Shown here: positions 8,229 to 16,023 of the stretch, piece by piece
How the letters are laid out: each line of letters opens with the position of its first letter
How positions within the stretch are numbered: the stretch's first letter is position 1
Source of the DNA: JABDIY01 sp963751955
GTDB lineage: Bacteria > Actinomycetota > Acidimicrobiia > Acidimicrobiales > SZUA-35
Direction of reading: 5' to 3'
DNA length: 64,000 nt
Assembly: GCA_963751955.1 (NCBI GenBank)
Contig: CAVVWM010000008.1
Location: 62,001-126,000, forward strand
Program-made: the position numbers and the translations under genes
Notes under the pieces: generated by a model
What the model was told of the DNA's origin: nothing
Databases searched by the model: none
Seen by the model: only the letters and a program-made list of their open reading frames with translations

Positions 8229-8990
8229 CTAGAGAACAAGTGCAGCGGTGATGGCGAGAGCGATGGGAACAACGGGAACTGCCAACGAGCGAACCCAATC
8301 GGTAGGAGTGGCAGGCTCGTGGTCGAGCTGTGGCATCGTGCCGGTGTACCCACGGGCCAGCATGGCGCTGTGGACTCGCTCGCCTCGCTCGTAGGAACGG
8401 ACAAACATCGCACCGGCGGCCGAGGCGATGGGTTTTGCCTGCCAAAGCCAGCGTGGATCGTGACCGCGAGCCGTCATCGCAACACGCATACGCCCCATCT
8501 CCTCCACGATCAGATCGAGATAACGAAACATGAATGCGACGATCGACACGACGATCGGAGGCATACGGAGCCGACCCAGCCCCCGTACCACCTCGGGAAT
8601 GGGGGTTGTGCCGGCGAGTACGAGGCTGGCGCCGGTTCCCAGCGTGGCTTTGGCCAGCACGTTCCAGCTGGCCCACAAACCTTCGATAGATAAGCTCAGG
8701 CCGAGCACCGAGGTTTGCTCGCCACTGGCGACGATGGGAATGAACAACGCGAACCCAACAAAGGGCAGGACGGCGGCGAATCGAACGAGTGCTTGTCGCG
8801 GTTTGTAGCCGGCGACGGCCATGAGAATGGCGATTACCAGCGCATCGATCACAAACGCCCAGACCGCTTTGCGTGGCGTGAGCGCCACACCGACAGCGAA
8901 TAGGAACGTGGCGACAATCTTCGCCTCGGGCGCGACGCGATGAATGGGGGAGTGGCTGTGGACCAGAAGGTGTCGATGGGCTCCGGCCAT
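8229..8990 (-). CDS. nikQ: ECF-type nickel/cobalt transporter, transmembrane (T) subunit
   Basis: This 253-residue membrane protein has several helices in its first half. It also carries the two coupling-helix motifs of T components: MTARGHDPRW near residue 180 and MLARGYTGTMP near residue 225, each with the conserved A-R-G. These segments touch the ATPase. ATG 8990 was chosen because MAGAHRHLL follows the stop of the upstream gene directly; earlier starts would overlap it. It lies 12 bases upstream of nikO. Confidence 0.88.
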   Translation of the reverse strand: MAGAHRHLLVHSHSPIHRVAPEAKIVATFLFAVGVALTPRKAVWAFVIDALVIAILMAVAGYKPRQALVRFAAVLPFVGFALFIPIVASGEQTSVLGLSLSIEGLWASWNVLAKATLGTGASLVLAGTTPIPEVVRGLGRLRMPPIVVSIVAFMFRYLDLIVEEMGRMRVAMTARGHDPRWLWQAKPIASAAGAMFVRSYERGERVHSAMLARGYTGTMPQLDHEPATPTDWVRSLAVPVVPIALAITAALVL

Positions 8991-8991
8991 T

Positions 8992-9995
8992 TCAGGCCAC
9001 TGCCGTCTCGTTGGTGACCGACCGGCGGCGGCCCGTCGTTCGGGCAAGGCCGTAGCCGACTGCGAGTGCAATGGCTGACCCTGAGAAACCTGCGATTGCC
9101 AGGCTCACCGACTCGTTCGCAACGCCGGTGGTTGCATAGTCGGCGAACACACTGCTGTCGAGCAAATGGTCGTCCGCCTGGTCAGCGAAACCTTTGTCTT
9201 GGGCAACGGTTTCCAATCCGTCAGGGTTGTCGACTGCGAACTGGCTCACCACTGTCGCCATCACGACAGCCGCGAGGATGCCCCCGGCCACGAACGTCCG
9301 CATCGGCACGGGCGTTCGATCGGCAAGAATCGAACGGTCGAGATCGGCAACACCGAACACGAGATCTGGTCGGGATGCGAGGACAGCGCCGATCGCTAGT
9401 GCGGTGATGAAACCCTCTCCGATGCCGATCAACAGGTGTACTCCCACCATCGCTGTGAACACATTGTCGAAGTCGATCGGTGCGGTGGCACCGAACAGCC
9501 ACTCAACACTGAACGCCATGGCTGAGAGAACCACTGAGGCTGCCGCTGCCAGTCCTGCCGCTCCAATGATTCCCCCGACATTTCTGGGCATGAAGCGTCG
9601 GGCGAGCACGAACGCTGCATAGCCACCGAACGACGTGACGATCGCCATGTTCAGCACGTTGTACCCGAGCGCGCTCAGGCCGCCATCGGCAAAAGGAGGG
9701 CCTGGACGACCACAACGATGGTCACCACCAATGCTCCGGTGGCCGGGCCGAGAAGAATTGCAGCCAGAGCCCCACCCAGAAGGTGGCCGGTGGTGCCCGA
9801 GGCCACAGGGAAGTTGAACATCTGGGCAGCGAAGATGAACGCCGCCGCGATGCCGGCCAGCGGAACCTGTTTGTCCTTGAGTTCACGGCCGCTCTCACGC
9901 AGAGCGAAGCCGACAACGACGACAGAGATGAATGCGGTGGCAAAGGCCACCGGGGCCGACAGGAATCCGTCGGGCGCATGAAGGGCGAGGAGCAT
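8992..9995 (-). CDS. nikMN: ECF nickel/cobalt transporter substrate-binding subunit, NikM-NikN fusion, frameshifted
   Basis: The N-terminal part (start 9995) has the metal-binding HAPDGFL motif and the conserved QMFNFPVASGTTGHLLGG. After GALVVTIVVVVQALL the frame breaks at about 9690, and the protein resumes in another frame as NVLNMAIVTSFGGYAA. A C-terminal PDGLE-type (NikN/CbiN-like) region follows, with NPDGLE between two helices. Restoring one T in a TTTT run gives the expected LLFADGGLSALGYN, so a homopolymer indel is likely. The subunit captures Ni2+ or Co2+ for the NikQ/NikO motor. The N-terminus has five residues before the histidine, unlike NikM proteins that begin Met-His. Confidence 0.85.
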
Positions 9996-10049
9996 TGGGC
10001 GTGTTGCCTCCTGGGCAGGGGGACTATGACCCTATTAGCACCAAAACAG

Positions 10050-10072
10050 TTTTTGCAAACCGTTCGCAAAAA
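10050..10072. promoter_or_regulatory. Nur-type operator upstream of nikMN
   Basis: A 23-base inverted repeat has 11-base arms (10/11 matching) around a central C. Its core TTGCAA, ACCGT, TCGCAA (10053-10069) fits the actinobacterial nickel regulator Nur box, tTGCaa-N5-ttGCAA. It lies 55-77 bases upstream of the nikMN start. Nickel-dependent repression of the transporter is inferred. A Fur-family gene at 30967 is a possible source of the regulator. Confidence 0.65.
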
Positions 10073-10165
10073 GGTCTCTGTGCTGGGTGGATGGTTTGAG
10101 GCTGGTGATCGGAAACGCCGCGTTTTCCACGCAGAAGGATCGTCGGCTGGTTTGCCAGCGGTCCC

Positions 10166-11023
10166 TTATGCCTCTGAGCGGATCACGTCGAGGCCGGACG
10201 GGTCGATCAGACTCCCGTCGAACTTCATACGGTTGTTGCTGTGCCCTACGTGATGGAGCCCGAAAGCTGATTGAAGGGCGGTGTGCATACCCATCGCATC
10301 GAGGGCGTTGTTGACCGACTGCTTCGCGGTTGTCAGCCCGAACATTGGTCGCCGCGCGATGTGAGACGCGAGCGCCAATGTCTCCGCCTCGAGTTGGTCC
10401 CGGGGGAACACCCGGCTGACCATTCCATGGGTCAGCGCTTCTTGGGCGGTTATCGCCCTGCCGGTGAACAACATGTCCTTCGCCAACCGATGGCCTACTT
10501 CGAAGGGGTGAGTGAAGTACTCGTGGCCGTTGACACCCAACGCCACAACCGGATCAGAGAAGGTTGCATCCTCAGAACACACGATCAGGTCCATTGGCCA
10601 CACCAGCATCAGACCGCCGGCGATCACCTTGCCCTGCACTGATGCGATGGTCGGCTTCGCCAGATTTCGCCATCGCCAGCACAGGCCTACGTACATCTCG
10701 GCCTCTCTGGCCATGTACCCCTCTGCGTCGCCAGCGTTGAAGTGGCACTGCACACCCACGGGGGGCAGGTCGTTGATATCGCTTTGGTCCCCTAGGTCGT
10801 GCCCAGAACTGAAATGTTTGCCGTCTGCGGCAAGCACGATCACTCGCACGTTCTCGTCGCGGTTTGCCTCATCCAAGGCCTGGTTCAGTTCTGACAACAT
10901 CAGATAATCCTGGGCATTGGCTGCCTCAGCGCGCGTCAGCGTGATCCGAGCCACACGATCCACCGGATTGTCCAATCTCACCCGTGTCCACTTGGCAGGT
11001 TCATTCTCGTTTCCAGCCGTCAC
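10166..11023 (-). CDS. Enoyl-CoA hydratase/isomerase family protein
   Basis: This 285-residue crotonase-fold protein has an oxyanion-hole region FSSGHDLGD near residue 75 and a second loop VQGKVIAGGLMLVW near residue 130. It hydrates enoyl-CoAs or does related acyl-CoA chemistry. At the usual catalytic glutamate positions the sequence differs from classical hydratases (for example SDPVVALGVNGHEY), so the exact reaction is open. Its C-terminal part (QSAFGLHHVGHSNN) is typical of actinobacterial family members. Confidence 0.85.
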   Translation of the reverse strand: MTAGNENEPAKWTRVRLDNPVDRVARITLTRAEAANAQDYLMLSELNQALDEANRDENVRVIVLAADGKHFSSGHDLGDQSDINDLPPVGVQCHFNAGDAEGYMAREAEMYVGLCWRWRNLAKPTIASVQGKVIAGGLMLVWPMDLIVCSEDATFSDPVVALGVNGHEYFTHPFEVGHRLAKDMLFTGRAITAQEALTHGMVSRVFPRDQLEAETLALASHIARRPMFGLTTAKQSVNNALDAMGMHTALQSAFGLHHVGHSNNRMKFDGSLIDPSGLDVIRSEA

Positions 11024-11125
11024 AGGTTGATTCTCGCCCAGCGACCTCGACCATTGCCAGTTCCGGACCGAGGACTGAACAGCAGCGGGATCTGCTCGAG
11101 CGATGTGAAATGTAGACGGTGTGTC

Positions 11126-11398
11126 CTACCTGATCACGAATGTTGTGTTGCCCTGCACCGGTTGGGTGTTCTCGTCCACGTCACTGACGAGCGCATGCGG
11201 CGGTCCCCGGTGGCACCAGGCCACCAGTTGTTGCACCGCGTGTTCACTTCCCTCGGCAGCGACCTCTACCGTCCCGTCGGGGAGGTTCCGCACCCACCCG
11301 ACCACGCCCAACTTCTCAGCCTGTGCTCGGCACGACCACCGAAATCCGACGCCGTGGACTCTTCCCTTCACGATCAGGTGACGCCTGCTCACAGCCAT
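11126..11398 (-). CDS. acyP: Acylphosphatase
   Basis: This 90-residue protein has the family motifs GRVHGVGFRW (catalytic arginine) and GWVRNLPDGTVEV (catalytic asparagine). It hydrolyses acyl phosphates such as 1,3-bisphosphoglycerate and acetyl phosphate. The start MAVSRRHLIV was preferred over one six codons upstream because it gives the usual family length of about 90 residues. Confidence 0.92.
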   Translation of the reverse strand: MAVSRRHLIVKGRVHGVGFRWSCRAQAEKLGVVGWVRNLPDGTVEVAAEGSEHAVQQLVAWCHRGPPHALVSDVDENTQPVQGNTTFVIR

Positions 11399-11456
11399 CG
11401 TTGGAGTCTGCCCCACCGTGGGACTGATCGCTCGGCGTCGAGTGCGGTTCCCGGCG

Positions 11457-11837
11457 TCAGTCTGGAATAGAGGCCGTCCAGTAGTCGACGACGGTCACAT
11501 GTTCCAGGCGCGTACCCACGAAATCGGCGAAGGCGACGTGGTCGGGGTGGACCAGGTAGTCATCACGCGCCTCGACCGATCCGAATGTCAGCATGAAGCA
11601 GTGGGTCAAACCGTTGTTCAGAGCCTCGGGGCTGGAGTTGACGCCCCACTCAAAGGCTTGGATGCCGGAGACGAGTTCGGGAAGTGCCGCGAAGCGGCGT
11701 ATGACCGTGGCGATGTCGCTTTCGGTTGCTGCATCGGCAAAGCCGAACAGGACGACGTGGCGTAGTGATTGCTCGGACACGGGCGCGCTCACCCGACCAT
11801 CAATGGCTCGTCGAGCGCCCTCTGGGATGCGATCCAA
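11457..11837 (-). CDS. Dabb (stress-responsive A/B barrel) domain protein
   Basis: This protein of up to 126 residues contains a Dabb domain from LRHVVLFGFAD through VNSSPEALNNGLTHCFMLTFGSVEARDDYLVHPDH to VTVVDYW. The domain forms small dimeric ferredoxin-like barrels in plant stress proteins, polyketide cyclases and many uncharacterised bacterial proteins. Its start is uncertain: GTG starts inside the first 20 codons would give a more usual 105-residue protein. It lies 12 bases downstream of an aldehyde dehydrogenase and is probably in its operon. Confidence 0.8.
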   Translation of the reverse strand: MDRIPEGARRAIDGRVSAPVSEQSLRHVVLFGFADAATESDIATVIRRFAALPELVSGIQAFEWGVNSSPEALNNGLTHCFMLTFGSVEARDDYLVHPDHVAFADFVGTRLEHVTVVDYWTASIPD

Positions 11838-11849
11838 AGAGCGCGCTCG

Positions 11850-13235
11850 TCAGTCATTGGCGACCGCAACGGTCTTCATGTTGACGAAGGCGTGGATTCC
11901 GGTCTCGGACAACTCCCGCCCGTACCCCGAAATGCCGATACCGCCGAAGGGAAGGCGAGGGTCCGAGGCGACGTTGGTGTTGACGAAACAGTTCCCGGTG
12001 ACCATCTGCTCTGCTGCGATCCGACGGCCTCGGTCGGTGTCAGAAGTGAAAACGGCTCCTCCGAGACCGAACTGGGTGTCGTTCGCCAACTCGATTGCGT
12101 GGCGTTCGTCCTCGGCCTTGATGATCGCCGCCACCGGTCCGAAGAGCTCCTCGTCGAATGCCGGCATTCCGGGCTGGACGTTTTCAAGGGCGGTGACCGG
12201 ATAGAAGGCCCCCTGTCCCTCGGGAACCTCACCGCCGAGTACCAGGGTGGCGCCCGCGGCGACTGAATCCAGTACCTGCTGGTGGAGTTCATCCCGAAGA
12301 TCAGCGCGGGCCAGGGGTCCGAGGTCGCAGTCTTCTGAGGTCGGGTCGCCTACTCGATACGAAGCCAACTCGTCGATGAATCGGGGAACGAACTCGTTGT
12401 AGATGGCCTCTGCAACGATGAAACGTTTCGCGGCGATGCAGCTCTGGCCGGAGTTGAGCAGCCGGGCCTTGGCACATGCGACAACAGCTGAATCGATGTC
12501 GGCATCGTCGAGAATCACGTACGCATCGCTGCCGCCAAGTTCAAGTACCGAAGGTTTCAGGTTCTCTCCAGCGGCGCGACCCACTGAACGCCCAGCCGCT
12601 TCGGAGCCGGTGAGGGTGACCGCAGCGATGCGTGGATCGGCGATGATCCCTGCAACCCGATCCGAACCGATGAGAAGCGTGCGGAACAGGCCTTGGTCCA
12701 AACCCGCCTCTCGTAAGACCGATTCGATAGCCAACGCACACCCCGACACATTCGACGCATGTTTGAGAATCCCTGCGTTGCCGGCCATCAGTGTCGGAGC
12801 TGCAAAGCGCAGCACCTGCCAGAAAGGGAAGTTCCACGGCATGACAGCCAGGACTACTCCCAGCGGCTGAAAAACAGTCCAGGCGCCGCTGTGATCACTT
12901 TCTCGGGGGACATCTGCGAGGAATCCCTCAGCCTCGTTGGCGTAGTACTCACATACCCACGCGCACTTCTCAACCTCGGCTCGTGCCTCTTTGATCGGTT
13001 TGCCCATCTCGAGGGTCATGAGTTCAGCGAACTCGTCCTTGCGTCGCCTCAGCACAGAAGCGGAGTTCAACATCACCTCAGCTCGCGCCGCAAACGACCG
13101 GCGAGCCCACTCTTTCTGGGCAGCAACTGTCTCGTCGATGAAGCTGTCGACGGCAGCTTCATCGTGCGCCTGGTAGTCGTGCACGAACGATCCATCCGTC
13201 GGGTTTGTTGAGGTGAATTTCTGGGGTGAGCTCAT
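11850..13235 (-). CDS. NAD(P)-dependent aldehyde dehydrogenase, succinate-semialdehyde dehydrogenase type
   Basis: This 461-residue protein has the catalytic cysteine in NSGQSCIAAKRF, the glutamate in LELGGSDAYV, the cofactor loop MPWNFPFWQVLRF and TGSEAAG. The C-terminal GISGYGRELSETGIHAFVNMKTV matches short GabD/Sad-type succinate-semialdehyde dehydrogenases, which oxidise succinate semialdehyde to succinate (GABA shunt). Substrate assignment rests on subfamily resemblance. A Dabb protein follows in the same direction. Confidence 0.88.
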   Translation of the reverse strand: MSSPQKFTSTNPTDGSFVHDYQAHDEAAVDSFIDETVAAQKEWARRSFAARAEVMLNSASVLRRRKDEFAELMTLEMGKPIKEARAEVEKCAWVCEYYANEAEGFLADVPRESDHSGAWTVFQPLGVVLAVMPWNFPFWQVLRFAAPTLMAGNAGILKHASNVSGCALAIESVLREAGLDQGLFRTLLIGSDRVAGIIADPRIAAVTLTGSEAAGRSVGRAAGENLKPSVLELGGSDAYVILDDADIDSAVVACAKARLLNSGQSCIAAKRFIVAEAIYNEFVPRFIDELASYRVGDPTSEDCDLGPLARADLRDELHQQVLDSVAAGATLVLGGEVPEGQGAFYPVTALENVQPGMPAFDEELFGPVAAIIKAEDERHAIELANDTQFGLGGAVFTSDTDRGRRIAAEQMVTGNCFVNTNVASDPRLPFGGIGISGYGRELSETGIHAFVNMKTVAVAND

Positions 13236-13438
13236 GAGAAGGACCGTTCCTGTGGAGTGCTGTCGAAACAGGCGTATTCAGCTACGTCGGACTCAACTGC
13301 CAGTTCGGATGCGGCGAGGCGAGTCACGGTGGGATCGTACCCGTCACCGAATCCGCACACCCAGAAGATGGTCTGGGCACAGGGTGCTCAGCTCAGATGA
13401 GGATCACCAGATGTGTCGACTTCAGAGAGCGCCAGCAA

Positions 13439-14053
13439 TCAATGGTCATCACACATGACGGCAATGAGCGAGGAGCCGTCCGGCAGTTCTACCCCGTCCT
13501 CGAGAAGCCACCAGCGTTCTATGTGGCTTGATCCGCTACCGACATCAGTGATCCTCAAGTGAAACTGTGAGTTGCCAACTTCTCCCTCAACCCCTAGTTG
13601 GACGCCGTCGCTGCCCCTGATCGAGCCTGACAAAGTTTCGTCGGATGCGACCTGCAACCGAACACTCACGCTGCCATCGCTGGACACCAGGCAGGTGGGC
13701 TCGAAGTCTTCGTCGTAGGGCTCGGGGTCAACCTCCCCGGCTGCGGGGGTCGAGGCGGTCGGCTGAGCTGGTGGCACCGTCGTAGCTCCAATGGGCTCGG
13801 TCGGTTGTGGCCTCGAACGAGCTTCCCCTCTGGTCTGTACAACGGCCTTACCCAATGTGGGGGACTCGGCAGTGCCAGGTTCGGTGACGGGAAGTGTTCC
13901 AGAACGCTGGTTGGCGAGAACTGTTTGGGTGAGTCCCAGGCAAGCACCGATGATGATGAGTCCTCCGACGACAACGCGAAATCGTTTCTTGGCTGACAGC
14001 GGGCTGTAGCCGTCGAAGCGATTTTGAAAATCCCGGATCATATTTCTTTGCAC
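13439..14053 (-). CDS. Hypothetical single-pass membrane protein with Pro/Thr-rich linker
   Basis: This 204-residue protein has a short basic cytoplasmic head, one hydrophobic helix (VVVGGLIIIGACLGLTQTVLA, residues ~27-47), a Pro/Thr/Ala-rich spacer and a C-terminal beta-type domain. That domain has two cysteines (near residues 121 and 201) that could form a disulfide. No family was recognised. Similar architectures occur in several predicted extracytoplasmic proteins of this window (18414, 32816, 63254). Met5 is an alternative start. Confidence 0.6.
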   Translation of the reverse strand: MQRNMIRDFQNRFDGYSPLSAKKRFRVVVGGLIIIGACLGLTQTVLANQRSGTLPVTEPGTAESPTLGKAVVQTRGEARSRPQPTEPIGATTVPPAQPTASTPAAGEVDPEPYDEDFEPTCLVSSDGSVSVRLQVASDETLSGSIRGSDGVQLGVEGEVGNSQFHLRITDVGSGSSHIERWWLLEDGVELPDGSSLIAVMCDDH

Positions 14054-14284
14054 TCTTGTGGGTTCGGAGCCGCTGCGATGTGCGGTCTCTCGCGTAGTTA
14101 ACGTCTCCGGGTGTGGAATCGTTCAGGACAAACGGCGCCGCCCCCGGACTCTCGCGATGTCCGGTTCCGGGCTTGGGTTCTGTTTGGGGCAGTTGGGCCT
14201 CGGGAATGCCACACTGGGAGAGCCAACCAGTGTCGCTGAATCCGTGTAGGTTCCCATGAACATCTCAACACCAAGGACAGGCCG

Positions 14285-14722
14285 ATGAAGATCCTCGTCG
14301 CAGTTGACGGTTCTGACGAGAGTCGGGACGCCATGACCAAAGCCTTCGAGCTATTTGGGGAAGATGCCAACTACACGCTTGTGAGTGTTGGCTCTCCCAC
14401 GCTTCCTCTCACCCTGGGTTATCCAAGCGGCGGTTTCACGAGTCCGGGCGAGATGGAGATCGCAGCCAAGGCGGCAGAAGATACCGCCCGAGCGGCAGTC
14501 GACGAGGCAGAGCACCTATTGCACGCCGCACATGTCGACACTGTCGTGGCGTCTGAACCAGGGTCCACCGGATCATCGATCGTGCGGGTCGCCGACGACC
14601 TCGAGGCCGATGTGATTGTGATCGGGTCGAGGGATCGGGGCGTGTTTGCTCGTTTGTTCGAACCTTCGGTAGGTAAATACCTCATCGACCACGCCAACTG
14701 CCCTGTTCTGGTCGTGCGCTGA
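14285..14722 (+). CDS. Universal stress protein (UspA family)
   Basis: This 145-residue single-domain Usp starts MKILVAVDGSDES and ends with IVIGSRDRGVFARLF and CPVLVV. The ATP-binding loop G-x2-G-x9-G(S/T) is only partly kept: FEPSVG replaces the usual LGSV, so nucleotide binding may be altered. AAGGACAGG precedes the ATG. The family helps survival under starvation and stress. It may share a promoter region with the downstream CorA gene. Confidence 0.88.
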   Translation: MKILVAVDGSDESRDAMTKAFELFGEDANYTLVSVGSPTLPLTLGYPSGGFTSPGEMEIAAKAAEDTARAAVDEAEHLLHAAHVDTVVASEPGSTGSSIVRVADDLEADVIVIGSRDRGVFARLFEPSVGKYLIDHANCPVLVVR

Positions 14723-14810
14723 AGGCAAAGTTCGACGAGGGTCTGAGGAGTTCCCGGGAGGGCTTGATCCGGGAAAGTGCCACCGGCCATGCGCTGATCT
14801 GTCGGGTGGC

Positions 14811-15887
14811 ATGCCCCGCTTTGGTCTCTGCTCGGGCAACAATCCGAAGATGAAACGTGCACTGGGACGTCACCAGCGAACCGATCGGCTGTTGCGCCCG
14901 CTCGAATGGAACGGGTCCGACATTCCTCAAGGACTGGTTTGGCTGGATCTCCTTTGGGATGACCCCTCGGACCTCGACGTTCTCGACACAGTGTTCGGCT
15001 TCGATAGTGCGGCTAGAGAAGACGTATTGGATGTGGAGCAACTACCCAAGTACAACGTCTACGACGACCACATCTTCGTGGTGCTCCACGCTCTCACCCA
15101 CGATGGGCATCAGGTTGACACCATCGAGATCGACTGCTTCGTAACCGAGTCGGTCTTGGTCACGGTTCATCAAAGGGAGGTGATGGCCGTCGATTGGTTG
15201 TGGGAAAACGCCCAGAGATATGCACACCTCAGCAACGAAGGTGGTCAGGAAGTGTTCGGTCATTTGATCGAAGCGATTGGCCGGCGCTATCTCGAAGTGT
15301 CAGCCGAGTTCGAGTTGCGGGTCGATCGAATGGCCGAGCAGGCTCTCCGCGGTGAATCAACCGTTATCTCTGAAGTTCAGGACCTGCGTCGAGCCGAATC
15401 GACCATCCGCGCGATCTTGCGGCCCCAGCGTCTGGTTGTGAGTGAACTGATCCGGAAGCGCACAATCGTGGTGGGCGAAGACGCCAATCGCCAGCTCACG
15501 GATGCTTTCGATGTTCACAATCAGGTAGTTGGTGCCCTCGAGACCGTGCGCTCCCTGCTCACCGACACACTCGACACCTATCGTGGGTCGGTCGCCGAGC
15601 GGCAGGCCCGTGCAGCCACACTTCTCACCGTGTATGCGGCCATTGTGCTCCCGATGACACTGATCGCCGGTTGGTATGGGATGAACACCGAGAATCTGCC
15701 CGCTGCCTCCGAACCCTGGGGGTGGATGGTCGTGACGGCCGTGATGGTTGTTGTTGGAACCGTGTCGTGGGTTGCGTTCCGCCGCCTGGGCTTGCTATCG
15801 CCTCCAGCATCGAAGCGCCGGCGGTCGGTCAACCTGGCGAGCTCTGCTCTGGCACCATTGCGACGTTCGGTGATGCTCGACGACTAA
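14811..15887 (+). CDS. corA: CorA-family magnesium/cobalt transporter
   Basis: This 358-residue protein has a long acidic and helical cytoplasmic domain, then two C-terminal membrane helices. The pore motif YGMN follows the first helix (MTLIAGWYGMNTENLP, near residue 290), which is diagnostic for CorA. The family forms pentameric Mg2+ channels. ATG 14850 is an alternative start. The basic tail after the second helix (KRRRSVNLASS) is longer than usual. Confidence 0.9.
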   Translation: MPRFGLCSGNNPKMKRALGRHQRTDRLLRPLEWNGSDIPQGLVWLDLLWDDPSDLDVLDTVFGFDSAAREDVLDVEQLPKYNVYDDHIFVVLHALTHDGHQVDTIEIDCFVTESVLVTVHQREVMAVDWLWENAQRYAHLSNEGGQEVFGHLIEAIGRRYLEVSAEFELRVDRMAEQALRGESTVISEVQDLRRAESTIRAILRPQRLVVSELIRKRTIVVGEDANRQLTDAFDVHNQVVGALETVRSLLTDTLDTYRGSVAERQARAATLLTVYAAIVLPMTLIAGWYGMNTENLPAASEPWGWMVVTAVMVVVGTVSWVAFRRLGLLSPPASKRRRSVNLASSALAPLRRSVMLDD

Positions 15888-16023
15888 CCCAACCTGGCCG
15901 GGAACGTTTTGCGCCGGTGTCGACGGTCACCAAAACAAACCGCCCGGGGTGAGGCGGTGCAACAGGTAGCGTTGTACTGCTGGCTGTGCACGCCAACCAA
16001 CGTTGATAACTGGAGAGTCCCTG

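Noticed and set aside
9996..10165. Cobalamin riboswitch upstream of the metal transporter
   Set aside because: No B12-box-like conserved sequence is present. The only clear element is the Nur-like inverted repeat.
13236..13438. Possible small gene or regulatory RNA in the gap between the SSADH gene and the next hypothetical gene
   Set aside because: No conserved motif, convincing hairpin or coding signal was found in these 203 bases.
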